Part shown: positions 25,312 to 34,195 of the stretch, piece after piece | Layout of the letters: each line of letters opens with the position of its first letter | Numbering within the stretch: position 1 is the first letter of the stretch | Assembly: GCA_944391815.1 (NCBI GenBank) | Contig: CALXUV010000079.1 | Coordinates: forward strand, 1 to 40,684 | Source of the DNA: an uncultured Clostridia bacterium | Lineage (GTDB): Bacteria > Bacillota > Clostridia > Oscillospirales > CAG-272 | Direction of reading: 5' to 3' | DNA: 40,684 nt | The notes under the pieces: generated by a model | Databases searched by the model: none | What the model saw: only the letters and a program-made list of their open reading frames with translations | What the model was told of the DNA's origin: nothing | Made by a program: the position numbers and the translations under genes

Positions 25312-26754
25312 TTAAATTATTTCTCTGTTGGCTGTGAAAACGCCGGACTCAAAAAATTCCGCCGCTTTTTTATTTACGTGTACCCCTAAGCCTTTACGAT
25401 AACATTCGGCGAGTTCTTCAGCGGCTTCCTTGCTTCCGGAATCCGCAGCCATACGATAGTACAGAAACGCCTGCGCACGATCCTTTTCGGTACCTAAACC
25501 CAAACGGTAACATTCTCCGAGTTCAAAAAGTACCTCACTCATTGTTCCTTCACCGTATTTACGTTCCATTGCCGCTATGCAAAGCCACTTGAAATACTCT
25601 GTGTAATTTTGTTTTTCTTTCAAAATCATGGCATAGATATACTGAGCCTGCGCAACATTTTTCTCTGCTGCTATTCTGAAATATCTCTCGGCTTTCTCCG
25701 CGTCTTTTCTTACTCCTACACCGTCTCTGTATAATTTGGCGAGCATAAATACAGCTTCCGTTACTCCGTCCTCAGCTGCCTGGATGAAGTATTTTGCAGC
25801 AATCGTTTCATCTCTGCTTACATTTTCACCCTCAAGATATCTGTAAGCAAGCGGAAGGTATGCCCTTCTCTCACCGCCGCTCAGAGCTTTCTGATACCAT
25901 TTGACAGCTTCTGCCTTGTTTTTCTCAACGCCTTGACCGTTATCAAGCATTTCGGCAAATCTGTACTGTGCGTCAGGTATTCCCTGCATTGCCGCAAGTG
26001 AAAGATACGATTCCGCCAGTTCATAGTTTTGAGCAAAACCCTCTCCGTCAGCTATCAGACAGCCGAGACTGTATATTGCGTCTATATTTCCGAGAGAAGC
26101 TGCGGCTTTGTAGTACATAACGGCAGTAGAATATGATTCATTACCGTATCTTGCTTTTTCGAGCGCAAGGTTACCCATAAAATTCATTGCAGGAGAATAT
26201 TCGTTTGATGCAGCGTAAAGTATATTTTTCATTGCTTCATCGATTTTTACAGGATCCATCTCACCCGATCTCAGAGTTTTTATTCCTTTATCAAAAAACT
26301 TCGCCGCCGCACTTTCTGTTATTCCTTTCGTCTGAATAAGCGCCTGTCTTACAGTGCTCGAAGACAACAGCTCCTGTTCCCAGGCTCTGAACACAACTGC
26401 GTTTTTTGCCTTTTCAAGTATATGAGAAAGATACTCAGTGAGTTCTTCGGTTTCTGCCGTCAGATATACAAGAATCGGAGTTCTTTTTTCAAGGGTATAC
26501 TCCATTATATCCTCGACAAGTCTTTCTGCAATAGAGTTTGCGGAAAGCACCAACATTACCACCTGAGCTGATTTTAGTTTTCCGAGAATTTCCCTTAAGT
26601 CCTTTTCGTCCGGAGTTATTTTCGGACAAAACCAGAAACGGTAACCGTTTTTTTCCAGTGCTTCGGTGATATTTTCCGCAATATCACTATCCTTATTGCT
26701 GAACAAAATATATGAAAAGGGTTTTAAACCCGTGTATAGCTCTTTAATTTTCAT
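25312..26754 (-). CDS. TIR-like domain fused to Sel1 repeats
   Basis: Residues about 10-125 look like a TIR_2-type domain: FSYILFSNKDSDIAENITEA (strand A and first helix), GYRFWFCPKITPD, SAQVVMLVLSANS and RTPILVYL. From about 185 to 470 run seven or more Sel1-type TPR repeats (AAYYYK/YRFAEMLDNGQGVEKN, YRDGVGVRKDAEKAERYFRIAAE, ECYRLGLGTEKDRAQAFLYYRMAAD). There is no signal peptide, so it is cytoplasmic. The catalytic Glu expected for NAD-cleaving TIR domains may be E81 in the AERLVEDIMEY helix, but the alignment is ambiguous. GGGAGG lies 6 bp before the ATG. The TIR part is likely a protein-protein or signalling module and the Sel1 part a scaffold; no partner gene is evident. Confidence 0.8.
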   Translation of the reverse strand: MKIKELYTGLKPFSYILFSNKDSDIAENITEALEKNGYRFWFCPKITPDEKDLREILGKLKSAQVVMLVLSANSIAERLVEDIMEYTLEKRTPILVYLTAETEELTEYLSHILEKAKNAVVFRAWEQELLSSSTVRQALIQTKGITESAAAKFFDKGIKTLRSGEMDPVKIDEAMKNILYAASNEYSPAMNFMGNLALEKARYGNESYSTAVMYYKAAASLGNIDAIYSLGCLIADGEGFAQNYELAESYLSLAAMQGIPDAQYRFAEMLDNGQGVEKNKAEAVKWYQKALSGGERRAYLPLAYRYLEGENVSRDETIAAKYFIQAAEDGVTEAVFMLAKLYRDGVGVRKDAEKAERYFRIAAEKNVAQAQYIYAMILKEKQNYTEYFKWLCIAAMERKYGEGTMSEVLFELGECYRLGLGTEKDRAQAFLYYRMAADSGSKEAAEELAECYRKGLGVHVNKKAAEFFESGVFTANREII

Positions 26755-27022
26755 TTTTTACCTCCCGTGCAAATCGCAGACCGCTTATAGTATAAAAATC
26801 GAAACGACTTCTGTTTCGCTCTCAAAGATATCTTGTTTTATTTTTCTCAGTTTTTATCCTGCGTCAACGCAAATAAAGGTGCCAATAAATTTCACCGCAT
26901 TGTAACGCAAAACGCAGGATTTAAACTTAAAAATTCAGTCTGAACTGAGTTGATTTTTCAGATTTCACTTGATTTCTGACTTCTCTTTTTTAAATGCATT
27001 TGTTTTTCGTAAAGCTTGGCAG

Positions 27023-27964
27023 TTAATTTACTTTATTTGTCGGGCTTCCGGACTGAAAATTTCTGATATTTTCCGCTACAAGATTAACAAGTCTCTGTCT
27101 TGTTTCTTTTGCAGCCCATGCGACGTGAGGCGTAATTATGCAGTTATCAAGCTCACAAAGCGGAAAATCTTCTTTCATCGGCTCAGCAGAAATGGTATCA
27201 AGAAACGCACCCGCAATCCTTTTTTCGCTCAGCACACGGTATAATGCCGCTTCGTCCACCACTCCGCCTCTCGATGTATTTATAAGAAATGCGCTTTTTT
27301 TCATCAGCGAAAGTGTTTGTTCATTTACAAGATTCCCGGTACTTTCACTGAGCGGACAGTGCAGACTTACAAAATCACTCTGCGAAAAAACCTCTTCCCT
27401 TGCACTGTTTCTATATTTTCCGCTATCGCTTCTTGTGCTTACCAGAACATTCATTCCGAATGCTTCTGCCAGTACCGCGACCCTTTTCCCTATGCTGCCA
27501 TAGCCTATTATTCCAATTGTTTTTCCGCAAAGCTCGCTTATCGGATAAGGATAGTACGAAAATATCCGCGACCTCTTCCAATCCCCTCTTTTTACCGAAT
27601 CACAATACTGCCGAAACGAGCCGGAAGCTGCCAGCACAAACATCATGACATGCTGTGCAACGGCATTAGTCGAATATCCGGAAACATTGCAGACAGTAAT
27701 TCCTTTTTCGGCTGCGCTTTGCACATCAACGTTGTTATAGCCGGTTGCAAAAAGTCCTATGTAACGCAGTCTCCCGCTTTTTCCGATCAGCTCTGAGTCA
27801 ATCTGCGTTTTATTGATAACTATCCCGTCATAATCTCTGAAAATCATTTCAAGAGTCTGTCTGTCATTTACGGAAAAATAATCGATTTTCGCCACCGATT
27901 CAAGAACCGAAAAATCTATGTCGTCTGCCGTTACGCTGTCCCTTTCGAGAACCGCTACTTTCAT
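27023..27964 (-). CDS. D-2-hydroxyacid dehydrogenase (glycerate/hydroxypyruvate reductase-like)
   Basis: NAD(P)-dependent reduction of 2-ketoacids to D-2-hydroxyacids. The N- and C-terminal segments of the substrate domain flank a Rossmann domain with GYGSIG (154-159); the catalytic set is R232 (NTSRGG), E261 (ISAEP) and H280 (TPHVAWA). Length 313 is normal. The stop TGA of the upstream beta-helix gene overlaps this ATG by one base (TGATG), so the two are translationally coupled; GGAG lies upstream. A preceding in-frame GTG would add one residue. Coupling to a beta-helix protein and the nearby uxuA suggest a role in sugar-acid metabolism. Substrate unknown. Confidence 0.9.
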   Translation of the reverse strand: MKVAVLERDSVTADDIDFSVLESVAKIDYFSVNDRQTLEMIFRDYDGIVINKTQIDSELIGKSGRLRYIGLFATGYNNVDVQSAAEKGITVCNVSGYSTNAVAQHVMMFVLAASGSFRQYCDSVKRGDWKRSRIFSYYPYPISELCGKTIGIIGYGSIGKRVAVLAEAFGMNVLVSTRSDSGKYRNSAREEVFSQSDFVSLHCPLSESTGNLVNEQTLSLMKKSAFLINTSRGGVVDEAALYRVLSEKRIAGAFLDTISAEPMKEDFPLCELDNCIITPHVAWAAKETRQRLVNLVAENIRNFQSGSPTNKVN

Positions 27965-29706
27965 CACTGTTCTCCGTCCGTGATCACTTTTATATTTTTT
28001 GCACTGCCGCTGAGTGTACAGCTGACAGTTTTTATTACCGCGGGAGTTTCCGTATCAGCTATCTTTATATTCTCACAGTTCTCAGCTATAATGTACGGTA
28101 CGACATGATAGTTATTTCCGTAATCTTCAAACTTAAGCGACGTTTCCGGAACCAATGCTCTATCCGGCATTTCAACATCCCTTATGCTGACACGCATGTT
28201 CGTTTTGACTTTTCCGTCGGAAATTTCATGCTTTTTGGCAGCATAGCATTTCTCCGTATCAGAAGAGAATATCGCAAAGCCTTTTCCGCTCTCAGTCTTT
28301 ACTCCTGATATTTCGGCATTTTCAAAGCAGATAAAAGGAAAGGCAACTGTGTTATCACTGAAATCAACCGCCGGCTTGTCATTTATTCCTGTGGTTGCAA
28401 TAAGTGAACATCCTACATATCCCTCGCACGAATCACCGTCGCATATAAGCAGATTTTCTATTCTTATGTTATGCGGCATACTGCACGGGAAGCCGAAATC
28501 GTGATCCCCGTGGTTTGTGGCACCGATAAATGACGGTGACTTGACATTTGCATTCGGATACCATGTATTGTTGCGGAAAACGATATCTCCGTCCCAGCTT
28601 GAACCGTAATCTCCGCGAAGATTGAGGAACGACGAACCGTAAGCCGTGACGTTTTCAACTGTCATCAGTCCGTGACCTATCGCATTGAAGCACTGATGAC
28701 CGAGAACTGTGTTTCTGACAGTGAGATTTGCAACGTTTTCATGAGCGTCAAACCTTGACATAACACAGCCGTCCACAAGTATATCCTTGCAGTGGTTTGT
28801 CGCCATAAGTCCCCATCTGGTCCTGTCCATTATACCGCTTTGTTTTATGTTGATAATTTTGAAATCGACAACGGAAGTTCCGAGAAGCGCATACGATCCC
28901 ATCGATACCGGGAGTCCTGCCGCTCCGATAGTTGAATATATCTTTCTGGGAGTGAGATAGCAGTCACGAACAGTAACGTAGGCGCATCTCTGCACGTCTA
29001 TGAAGCCTGAGTACGGAGCGCCGTGATCAAGCTCGCCTGTAACAAGATGTGTTAAACCTTCTATGACCGTATTTGAACGGAATACCTTGATGTTTCTTGA
29101 ATGGTAATTGTATTTTGATTCAGCCTGATTTGCTATTACAGTGAAAACTCCGCCTTTTACCGTCAGGGTGGTTTCGTCTATCGGATATGCAACACATGAG
29201 GTCACGTTATCAAAATTCCAGATGACTTTGTTAAGAATATATCCGCTGCTGTCAATTACAAAGCAATCCGTTTGGCTTGAGCCGCTGTTCTGATTGAGTC
29301 CGAAACGTATAAACTGCTTTTTGTCTGCATTATCGACCTTACAGTAACAGTTACACGGCAGCGTTACGTCAAGCTTCATCTGATTTTTCCTGATTTTTTT
29401 TACGTCGAGCTCTATCGGCTTTTTGTCAGACAAAACGGAAAATATTGAAGCGCCGCGTTCCTCAAGCTTTACGTTTCTGTCGTCTATAATGAATTTTGTA
29501 GTGCTGAAATCGACATTAGTCTTAACCGGAACGTTCATCGGCGCCGGACCTATGTAATATGTGGCAAAAGGATTGGTTTTAACGTCAATTCCTTTTTGGT
29601 TTGCATATTCGTGTGCTTTTTTTATCGCTTCCGAGTCGTCCGTTACACCGTCACCCTTCGCTCCGAACATCTCGTAATTTACAGCCTGATTTTTTACCTC
29701 TTCCAT
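27964..29706 (-). CDS. Pectate-lyase-fold (right-handed beta-helix) protein, cytoplasmic
   Basis: The N-terminal FGAKGDGVTDDSEAIKKA is the hallmark of the pectate_lyase_3/GH28-like superfamily, followed by beta-helix coils rich in Asn and Val/Ile turns (VRDCYLTPR, ILVDGCVMSRFD, NLTVRNTVLGHQ, IVFRNNTWYP). Length 580. There is no signal peptide, so it probably acts on imported oligosaccharides in the cytoplasm. Its exact activity (lyase, hydrolase or epimerase) cannot be read. AAAGGAG supports the ATG at 29706. A weak promoter (TTGAAC 29765-29770, 18 bp, TATACG 29741-29746, minus strand) lies upstream. Its stop overlaps the dehydrogenase start. Divergent genes include uxuA. Confidence 0.85.
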   Translation of the reverse strand: MEEVKNQAVNYEMFGAKGDGVTDDSEAIKKAHEYANQKGIDVKTNPFATYYIGPAPMNVPVKTNVDFSTTKFIIDDRNVKLEERGASIFSVLSDKKPIELDVKKIRKNQMKLDVTLPCNCYCKVDNADKKQFIRFGLNQNSGSSQTDCFVIDSSGYILNKVIWNFDNVTSCVAYPIDETTLTVKGGVFTVIANQAESKYNYHSRNIKVFRSNTVIEGLTHLVTGELDHGAPYSGFIDVQRCAYVTVRDCYLTPRKIYSTIGAAGLPVSMGSYALLGTSVVDFKIINIKQSGIMDRTRWGLMATNHCKDILVDGCVMSRFDAHENVANLTVRNTVLGHQCFNAIGHGLMTVENVTAYGSSFLNLRGDYGSSWDGDIVFRNNTWYPNANVKSPSFIGATNHGDHDFGFPCSMPHNIRIENLLICDGDSCEGYVGCSLIATTGINDKPAVDFSDNTVAFPFICFENAEISGVKTESGKGFAIFSSDTEKCYAAKKHEISDGKVKTNMRVSIRDVEMPDRALVPETSLKFEDYGNNYHVVPYIIAENCENIKIADTETPAVIKTVSCTLSGSAKNIKVITDGEQ

Positions 29707-29908
29707 AATCTGTCTCCTTTGGTGTTTACTTTTTCAGTTACGTATATCTCTTAGTTACTTATAAGTTCAAATTTATTGACTTTATTTTATTTTAACTGTT
29801 TTCTTTCAAAAAGTCAAGCAGTTAAGCAAATATTACTTAAACAACTTTTTCATATCGGTACTTTCAGGTTTAATACGGGATTAATTTCAGAGATATCGGT
29901 AATTTTTC

Positions 29909-29937
29909 TTGACATTGCGGATTTTTGGTGTTATACT
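29909..29937 (+). promoter_or_regulatory. Sigma-A promoter of the PP-loop gene
   Basis: TTGACA (29909-29914), 17 bp, TATACT (29932-29937). It overlaps the longest possible reading frame and so shows that translation must start further downstream. Confidence 0.8.
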
Positions 29938-29965
29938 GACTTATGCACATTTTTCGGGAGCGGTC

Positions 29966-30805
29966 ATGAAAGATTTTAACAGTAAATCGGCTGAAGTGGA
30001 ATACAGCCTCAACAAAAAATACAGAAAGACAATATGGAACCCGTTTATCTCAGCGGTAAAAAAGTACAGTCTGATCAGCGAGGGGGACAAAATTGCCGTT
30101 TGTGTATCCGGCGGCAAGGATTCTCTATTGCTTGCAAAGCTGATGCAAATGCTTCAGAGATACTCGGAATTTCCTTTTGAAGTTGTAAATATTGCCATGA
30201 ACCCCGGATATACCCCCGCAAACCTTGAAAAAATACGGACAAATGCAGTACTGCTCGGCGTAGATATAAAAATTTTTGACGCCGATATTTTCGGTTATGT
30301 CAGCACAGTTGAAAAATCGCCATGTTATCTTTGCGCCAGAATGCGGCGCGGATTTCTTTATGAATTTGCCGCCGGCGAAGGGTGCAACAAGATTGCTCTC
30401 GGGCATCATCTTGACGATGTGGTGGAAACAACCGTTATGGCTATGTTCTACGGAGCTCAGCTCCAGGGAATGCCACCCAAACTCAAAAGCACCAACCATC
30501 CCGGTATGCAGCTGATACGTCCGCTGTACTGCGTTTCCGAAAAAGATATTTGCAGCTGGCGTGACTGCAACGGACTTTCTTTTCTTCAATGTGCCTGCAA
30601 ATTCACCGAAAAGTCGGAGGCTTTCGAAAACCTGAGCAAACGCAGGGAAATAAAACTGCTTTTAAAAAATCTCGAAAAAGACACCCCCCTTATCCGCAAT
30701 AATATCCTTAACGCTCTGCACAACGTTTGCCTTGACACATTCTGCGGATACAAATCAGCAGGAGTGCGTCACGAATTCGATGAAATTTTCGGAAAATCCG
30801 AATAA
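29966..30805 (+). CDS. TtcA-like PP-loop ATPase (tRNA thiolation family)
   Basis: TtcA uses ATP and a 4Fe-4S cluster to thiolate C32 of tRNA. The protein has the PP-loop SGGKDS (48-53), a CxxC (C120, C123) and a later Cys pair (C209, C211) that would supply the third cluster ligand, plus GHHLDDVVET. At 279 residues it is near the family length. The start at 29966 follows GGGAG and lies about 22 bp after the predicted transcription start; a longer frame from 29909 would begin inside the promoter. In Firmicutes several TtcA-like paralogues have unknown targets, so I do not assign ttcA. Confidence 0.85.
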   Translation: MKDFNSKSAEVEYSLNKKYRKTIWNPFISAVKKYSLISEGDKIAVCVSGGKDSLLLAKLMQMLQRYSEFPFEVVNIAMNPGYTPANLEKIRTNAVLLGVDIKIFDADIFGYVSTVEKSPCYLCARMRRGFLYEFAAGEGCNKIALGHHLDDVVETTVMAMFYGAQLQGMPPKLKSTNHPGMQLIRPLYCVSEKDICSWRDCNGLSFLQCACKFTEKSEAFENLSKRREIKLLLKNLEKDTPLIRNNILNALHNVCLDTFCGYKSAGVRHEFDEIFGKSE

Positions 30806-30863
30806 TATCCCGTTTACGGGTTAAATTTTAAACTTCTGATAATACTAAAAAAGGAGAATCAAC

Positions 30864-31649
30864 ATGTTTTCAAAACTCGGAGTACAGCTCTACACAGTAA
30901 GGGATTTTCTAAGTGACGAAAAGGATTTCGCCAAAACCTTTGAAAAACTCGTTTCACTCGGTTATACCGAAGCACAAACCGCCGGTTCCGGCATTGAAAA
31001 TCCGGCTTTTGCAAAAGCTGCCTCGGAATCCGGTTTAAGAATTGTCGGAACTCATTACGATTACGGCAAAATTATAAACGATCCCGAATTCACAATGGAG
31101 CTTCACCGCGCCCTTGGTACGACTAATGTAGGTATAGGCGGCATGCCTTCGGAAGCAAGAAAAGATTATTCTTGCCTCATGAGTTTTATTGAAAAATTCA
31201 ATACTGCGGCGGAAGTTTATGCAAAAAATGGCTTTAAGCTTACCTATCACAACCATTCCTTTGAGTTTGTCAGAATAAATGACAATAAAACCATCATGGA
31301 TTATCTTGCCGAAAACCTCGATAAAAATAATGTTTCTTTTGTCCTTGACACCTGCTGGGTAGCTCACGGCGGAGCTGATGTCAGGTACTGGATAGAAAAA
31401 CTTAGCGGAAGAATTGATATTCTTCACCTTAAAGACATCAAAGCCTGTTTTGATGCCTCCGGAGCGGTAACGCAGAAATATACCGAAATAGGAAACGGTA
31501 ACATTTTCTGGGACGGCGTTCTTGAAACTGCCGGAAAAACAGGAGTTTGTCACTATGTGGTCGAGCAGGACTCGGAATGGGCTGACGGCGATCCGTTCAA
31601 ATCCCTGGAAATAAGCCGCAGATACCTTGAAAAATACATTAAGGCATAA
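30864..31649 (+). CDS. Sugar phosphate isomerase/epimerase (AP endonuclease family 2 TIM barrel)
   Basis: The TIM-barrel pattern is clear: KLGVQLYTVRD at the N-terminus, YHNHSFEF, LDTCWVAHGG, ILHLKDIK, EIGNGNIFW and VVEQDSEW at the C-terminus, with the His, Glu and Asp residues expected to bind a divalent metal. Length 261. AAGGAG lies 7 bp before the ATG. It stands 88 bp before uxuA, on the same strand, suggesting a shared sugar or uronate pathway. Substrate cannot be named. Confidence 0.88.
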   Translation: MFSKLGVQLYTVRDFLSDEKDFAKTFEKLVSLGYTEAQTAGSGIENPAFAKAASESGLRIVGTHYDYGKIINDPEFTMELHRALGTTNVGIGGMPSEARKDYSCLMSFIEKFNTAAEVYAKNGFKLTYHNHSFEFVRINDNKTIMDYLAENLDKNNVSFVLDTCWVAHGGADVRYWIEKLSGRIDILHLKDIKACFDASGAVTQKYTEIGNGNIFWDGVLETAGKTGVCHYVVEQDSEWADGDPFKSLEISRRYLEKYIKA

Positions 31650-31737
31650 AATGCTCTTTATTTGAAAACATTCAAATGGCGCAACCCGAAAATCAGATTC
31701 AGTAAGTAACGATCAATAAAATGAAAAGGAGATTCAT

Positions 31738-32787
31738 ATGAAATTAACATTCCGCTGGCAAGGCAAACAGGATAATGTGCCGCTTCGTTTTATTCGCCAG
31801 ATCCCGAATATGTCGGGAATTGTTTCTGCTGTTTATGACGTTAAGCCCGGTCAGCTGTGGAGTCACGAAAGCATCGAACAGATAAAAAAACAGGCCGCCG
31901 ACAACGGACTTGAATTTGAAGTTGTCGAGAGCGTTCCGGTTCCCGAGTCAATAAAACTCGGAGATGAGCTGAGAGACGAACACCTTGAAAATTTCTGCGA
32001 AAACGTCAGAAGATGCGGAGCACACGGTATCAAGGTTATCTGCTACAACTTCATGCCGGTTTTCGACTGGACAAGAACTCAGCTTGACAAGATGGCTCCC
32101 GACGGATCGACTTCCCTCGTTATGTACAACGAACAACTCAAACACATAGATCCTTCATCCGATGAAATCGCACTTCCCGGTTGGGATGCCAGCTATACAA
32201 AAGAGGAAATGGCTGTGCTTCTCCGTAAATACAGAGCGCTCGGTGAGGAAGGACTCTGGAAAAACTTTGAAATATTCCTGAAAAAAGTTATTCCTGTTGC
32301 CGAAGAGGCGGGCGTAAAAATGGCAATTCATCCGGACGATCCGCCGTATCCGATATTCGGAATACCGAGAATTATTACCGGCGAGAAAAATCTTGAAAGA
32401 ATGTGTCGCATAGTTGACAGCGTCTATAACGGTATTACTCTGTGCACCGGATCTTTCGGCTGCTGCAAAGATAACGATATTGTTAAAATGGCGGAAAAAT
32501 TCACGAAAATGGGCAGGGTTCACTTTGTCCACATGAGAAACGTCCTTATCCTCGATGACGGCTCGTTTGAAGAAAGCGGTCATCTCAGTTCAAAAGGTTC
32601 GCTTGATATGTATGAAATTACAAAAGCGCTTGTTCTGAACGGATTTGACGGTTATGTACGTCCTGACCACGGAAGAATGATCTGGGATGAAAACGGCAGA
32701 CCCGGATACGGCCTTTACGACAGAGCTCTCGGCGCAACATATATCAACGGACTTTTCGAGGCAGTTGAAAAGCAGTATAAAAAATAA
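31738..32787 (+). CDS. uxuA: Mannonate dehydratase
   Basis: UxuA converts D-mannonate to 2-keto-3-deoxygluconate in the glucuronate branch of hexuronate breakdown. Recognised are FRWQGKQDNVPLRFIRQIP at the start, the KVICYNFMPVFDWTRT segment, MAIHPDDPPYPIFGIPRI and TGSFGCCKDNDI with metal and substrate-binding residues, HFVHMRN and YVRPDHGRMIW. Length 349 is as expected. AAAAGGAG precedes the ATG. With the sugar isomerase and the divergent beta-helix/dehydrogenase pair it forms a likely uronate-use region, though no uxaC, kdgK or kdgA is in view. Confidence 0.95.
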   Translation: MKLTFRWQGKQDNVPLRFIRQIPNMSGIVSAVYDVKPGQLWSHESIEQIKKQAADNGLEFEVVESVPVPESIKLGDELRDEHLENFCENVRRCGAHGIKVICYNFMPVFDWTRTQLDKMAPDGSTSLVMYNEQLKHIDPSSDEIALPGWDASYTKEEMAVLLRKYRALGEEGLWKNFEIFLKKVIPVAEEAGVKMAIHPDDPPYPIFGIPRIITGEKNLERMCRIVDSVYNGITLCTGSFGCCKDNDIVKMAEKFTKMGRVHFVHMRNVLILDDGSFEESGHLSSKGSLDMYEITKALVLNGFDGYVRPDHGRMIWDENGRPGYGLYDRALGATYINGLFEAVEKQYKK

Positions 32788-32875
32788 CTTGTATTTGTAA
32801 TTTAAACTTGCATCTGCTTGTTAAATGAAGTTTGAGCCAAATTCTATTGATGATAGCGACTCTTCATCAGATAAT

Positions 32876-32917
32876 AAAAAATCACCCGTCATCTTTTAAG
32901 TGGCGAGTGATTTTTTT
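32876..32917 (+). terminator. Rho-independent terminator after uxuA
   Basis: The stem AAAATCACCCG with CGAGTGATTTT (one mismatch), starting at about 32876, has a loop of about 13-15 nt and a run of seven Ts (32911-32917). Confidence 0.85.
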
Positions 32918-33036
32918 AACACCGACTCAGCGAGCGGTATTTACAATTTAACCGGTATTCTTTCAGCTGTTGTTTAATTTATTGAATAACGTATAACTTT
33001 TATTTACAACTTTGACGTCAGCTGAATGCTTGCCGT

Positions 33037-33972
33037 TTAAGTCTGATTTACATTTACTTTTCCGCTCTTACCTGCGACCGGCAATTGAGACAAGCAAACC
33101 GCCGTAAAAATCAGCAGACAACCTACTGTCTCAGGGACAGTCAGCGCGTTATTTTCCGGAGAAATTATAAATGCAGCAACAACTGCAAAGACTGACTCCA
33201 GACTCATTATCAGAACAGCCACAGCTGCCGGCACGCGTTTTTGTCCGGCGATCTGAAGTGTGAACGCAACGCCCGATGAAAATAACCCGGCATACAGTAT
33301 ACTGAACCATCCGTTAATTACCGTTTCTGAACTCAGCGGCGGATAACCAAGCAAAACAGTATCCGCAAAGATAAATACGGCAGACAAAACAGCACAAACC
33401 GAAAACTGAATAAGCGAAAGCAAAATCACATCGGAACACCTGCCGTATTTTTCACAAAAAATAATGTGCATTGAAAAAGCAACGGCACAAAGCAATATTA
33501 CCACTTCCCAAATGGTAAGACCGAATCCTTCCCCCGGCTTAATGTTAAGAAGATAAAACCCCGCTACCGATATTCCGACGCACATAAGAACAATCCCCGA
33601 GGGTCTGTTACCGGAAAATATACCTATAAGCGGAACAATAAGAATATAGAGCGAGGTAATAAAAGCCGCTTTACCGGGAGCCGCCTCCATCAGACCTATG
33701 TTCTGAAGGTTGGTTGCAAAAAACAGAACGATGCCGCAAACTATCCCGCCTTTTACAGTAGAATACGAAACATTTTTTTGCTTAGTTCGGGAAAATCTCA
33801 GAATCAAATAAACAGCCGCAAGAAAAAATGCTCCGACAACTGACCGCATCGCTGTGAACGAAAAAGGTCCCATTTTCTGCATAGCATCACTTTGCGCTAT
33901 AAATGTAGTCCCCCAGAAAAACGCTGCAAGCAGTAACATTATTATTCCGGAGAAATACCGGGAAATCTTCAT
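33037..33972 (-). CDS. EamA/DMT-superfamily transporter
   Basis: A 311-residue membrane protein with ten hydrophobic helices arranged as two five-helix EamA repeats; the N-terminal FFWGTTFIAQSDAMQKMGPFSFTAMRSVVGA and PGKAAFITSLYILIVPL, and the C-terminal AGQKRVPAAVAVLIMSLESVFAVV are typical. AAGAGGTG precedes the ATG. The family exports or imports small metabolites such as amino acids or nucleotide derivatives; the substrate here is not known. It is a single gene converging on uxuA. Confidence 0.9.
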   Translation of the reverse strand: MKISRYFSGIIMLLLAAFFWGTTFIAQSDAMQKMGPFSFTAMRSVVGAFFLAAVYLILRFSRTKQKNVSYSTVKGGIVCGIVLFFATNLQNIGLMEAAPGKAAFITSLYILIVPLIGIFSGNRPSGIVLMCVGISVAGFYLLNIKPGEGFGLTIWEVVILLCAVAFSMHIIFCEKYGRCSDVILLSLIQFSVCAVLSAVFIFADTVLLGYPPLSSETVINGWFSILYAGLFSSGVAFTLQIAGQKRVPAAVAVLIMSLESVFAVVAAFIISPENNALTVPETVGCLLIFTAVCLSQLPVAGKSGKVNVNQT

Positions 33973-34117
33973 TATAAAACACCTCTTGTCGATAATTCGC
34001 TATTTATTTTAACACAAATTCAGCATAATGAGATAACTTTATTTAATATATTGGTTAATGATTTGTAACGTTAATTGAAACAAAATATCAAAACCTTTAT
34101 CTGTAAAAAAATTTCTA

Positions 34118-34146
34118 TTGACTTTTGCGGCACGTTATGGTAAAAT
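34118..34146 (+). promoter_or_regulatory. Sigma-A promoter of the VTT-domain gene
   Basis: TTGACT (34118-34123), 17 bp, TAAAAT (34141-34146). Confidence 0.7.
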
Positions 34147-34195
34147 TGTCTGAAAAGATGTGCAGATTATTTACTTATGGTTAAAGGTGTGTAAA

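Noticed and set aside
27317-27796. Plus-strand 159-residue open frame inside the D-2-hydroxyacid dehydrogenase gene
   Set aside because: The opposite strand carries the Rossmann and catalytic motifs; the plus-strand product is Cys/Tyr-rich nonsense.
29909-29965. Longer N-terminus of the PP-loop protein
   Set aside because: The extension starts exactly on the TTGACA of a good promoter, so those codons would not be transcribed.
31035-31553. Minus-strand 172-residue open frame within the sugar isomerase gene
   Set aside because: It is fully antisense to a well-supported TIM-barrel gene, has no ribosome binding site and no recognisable motif; a frame shadow.
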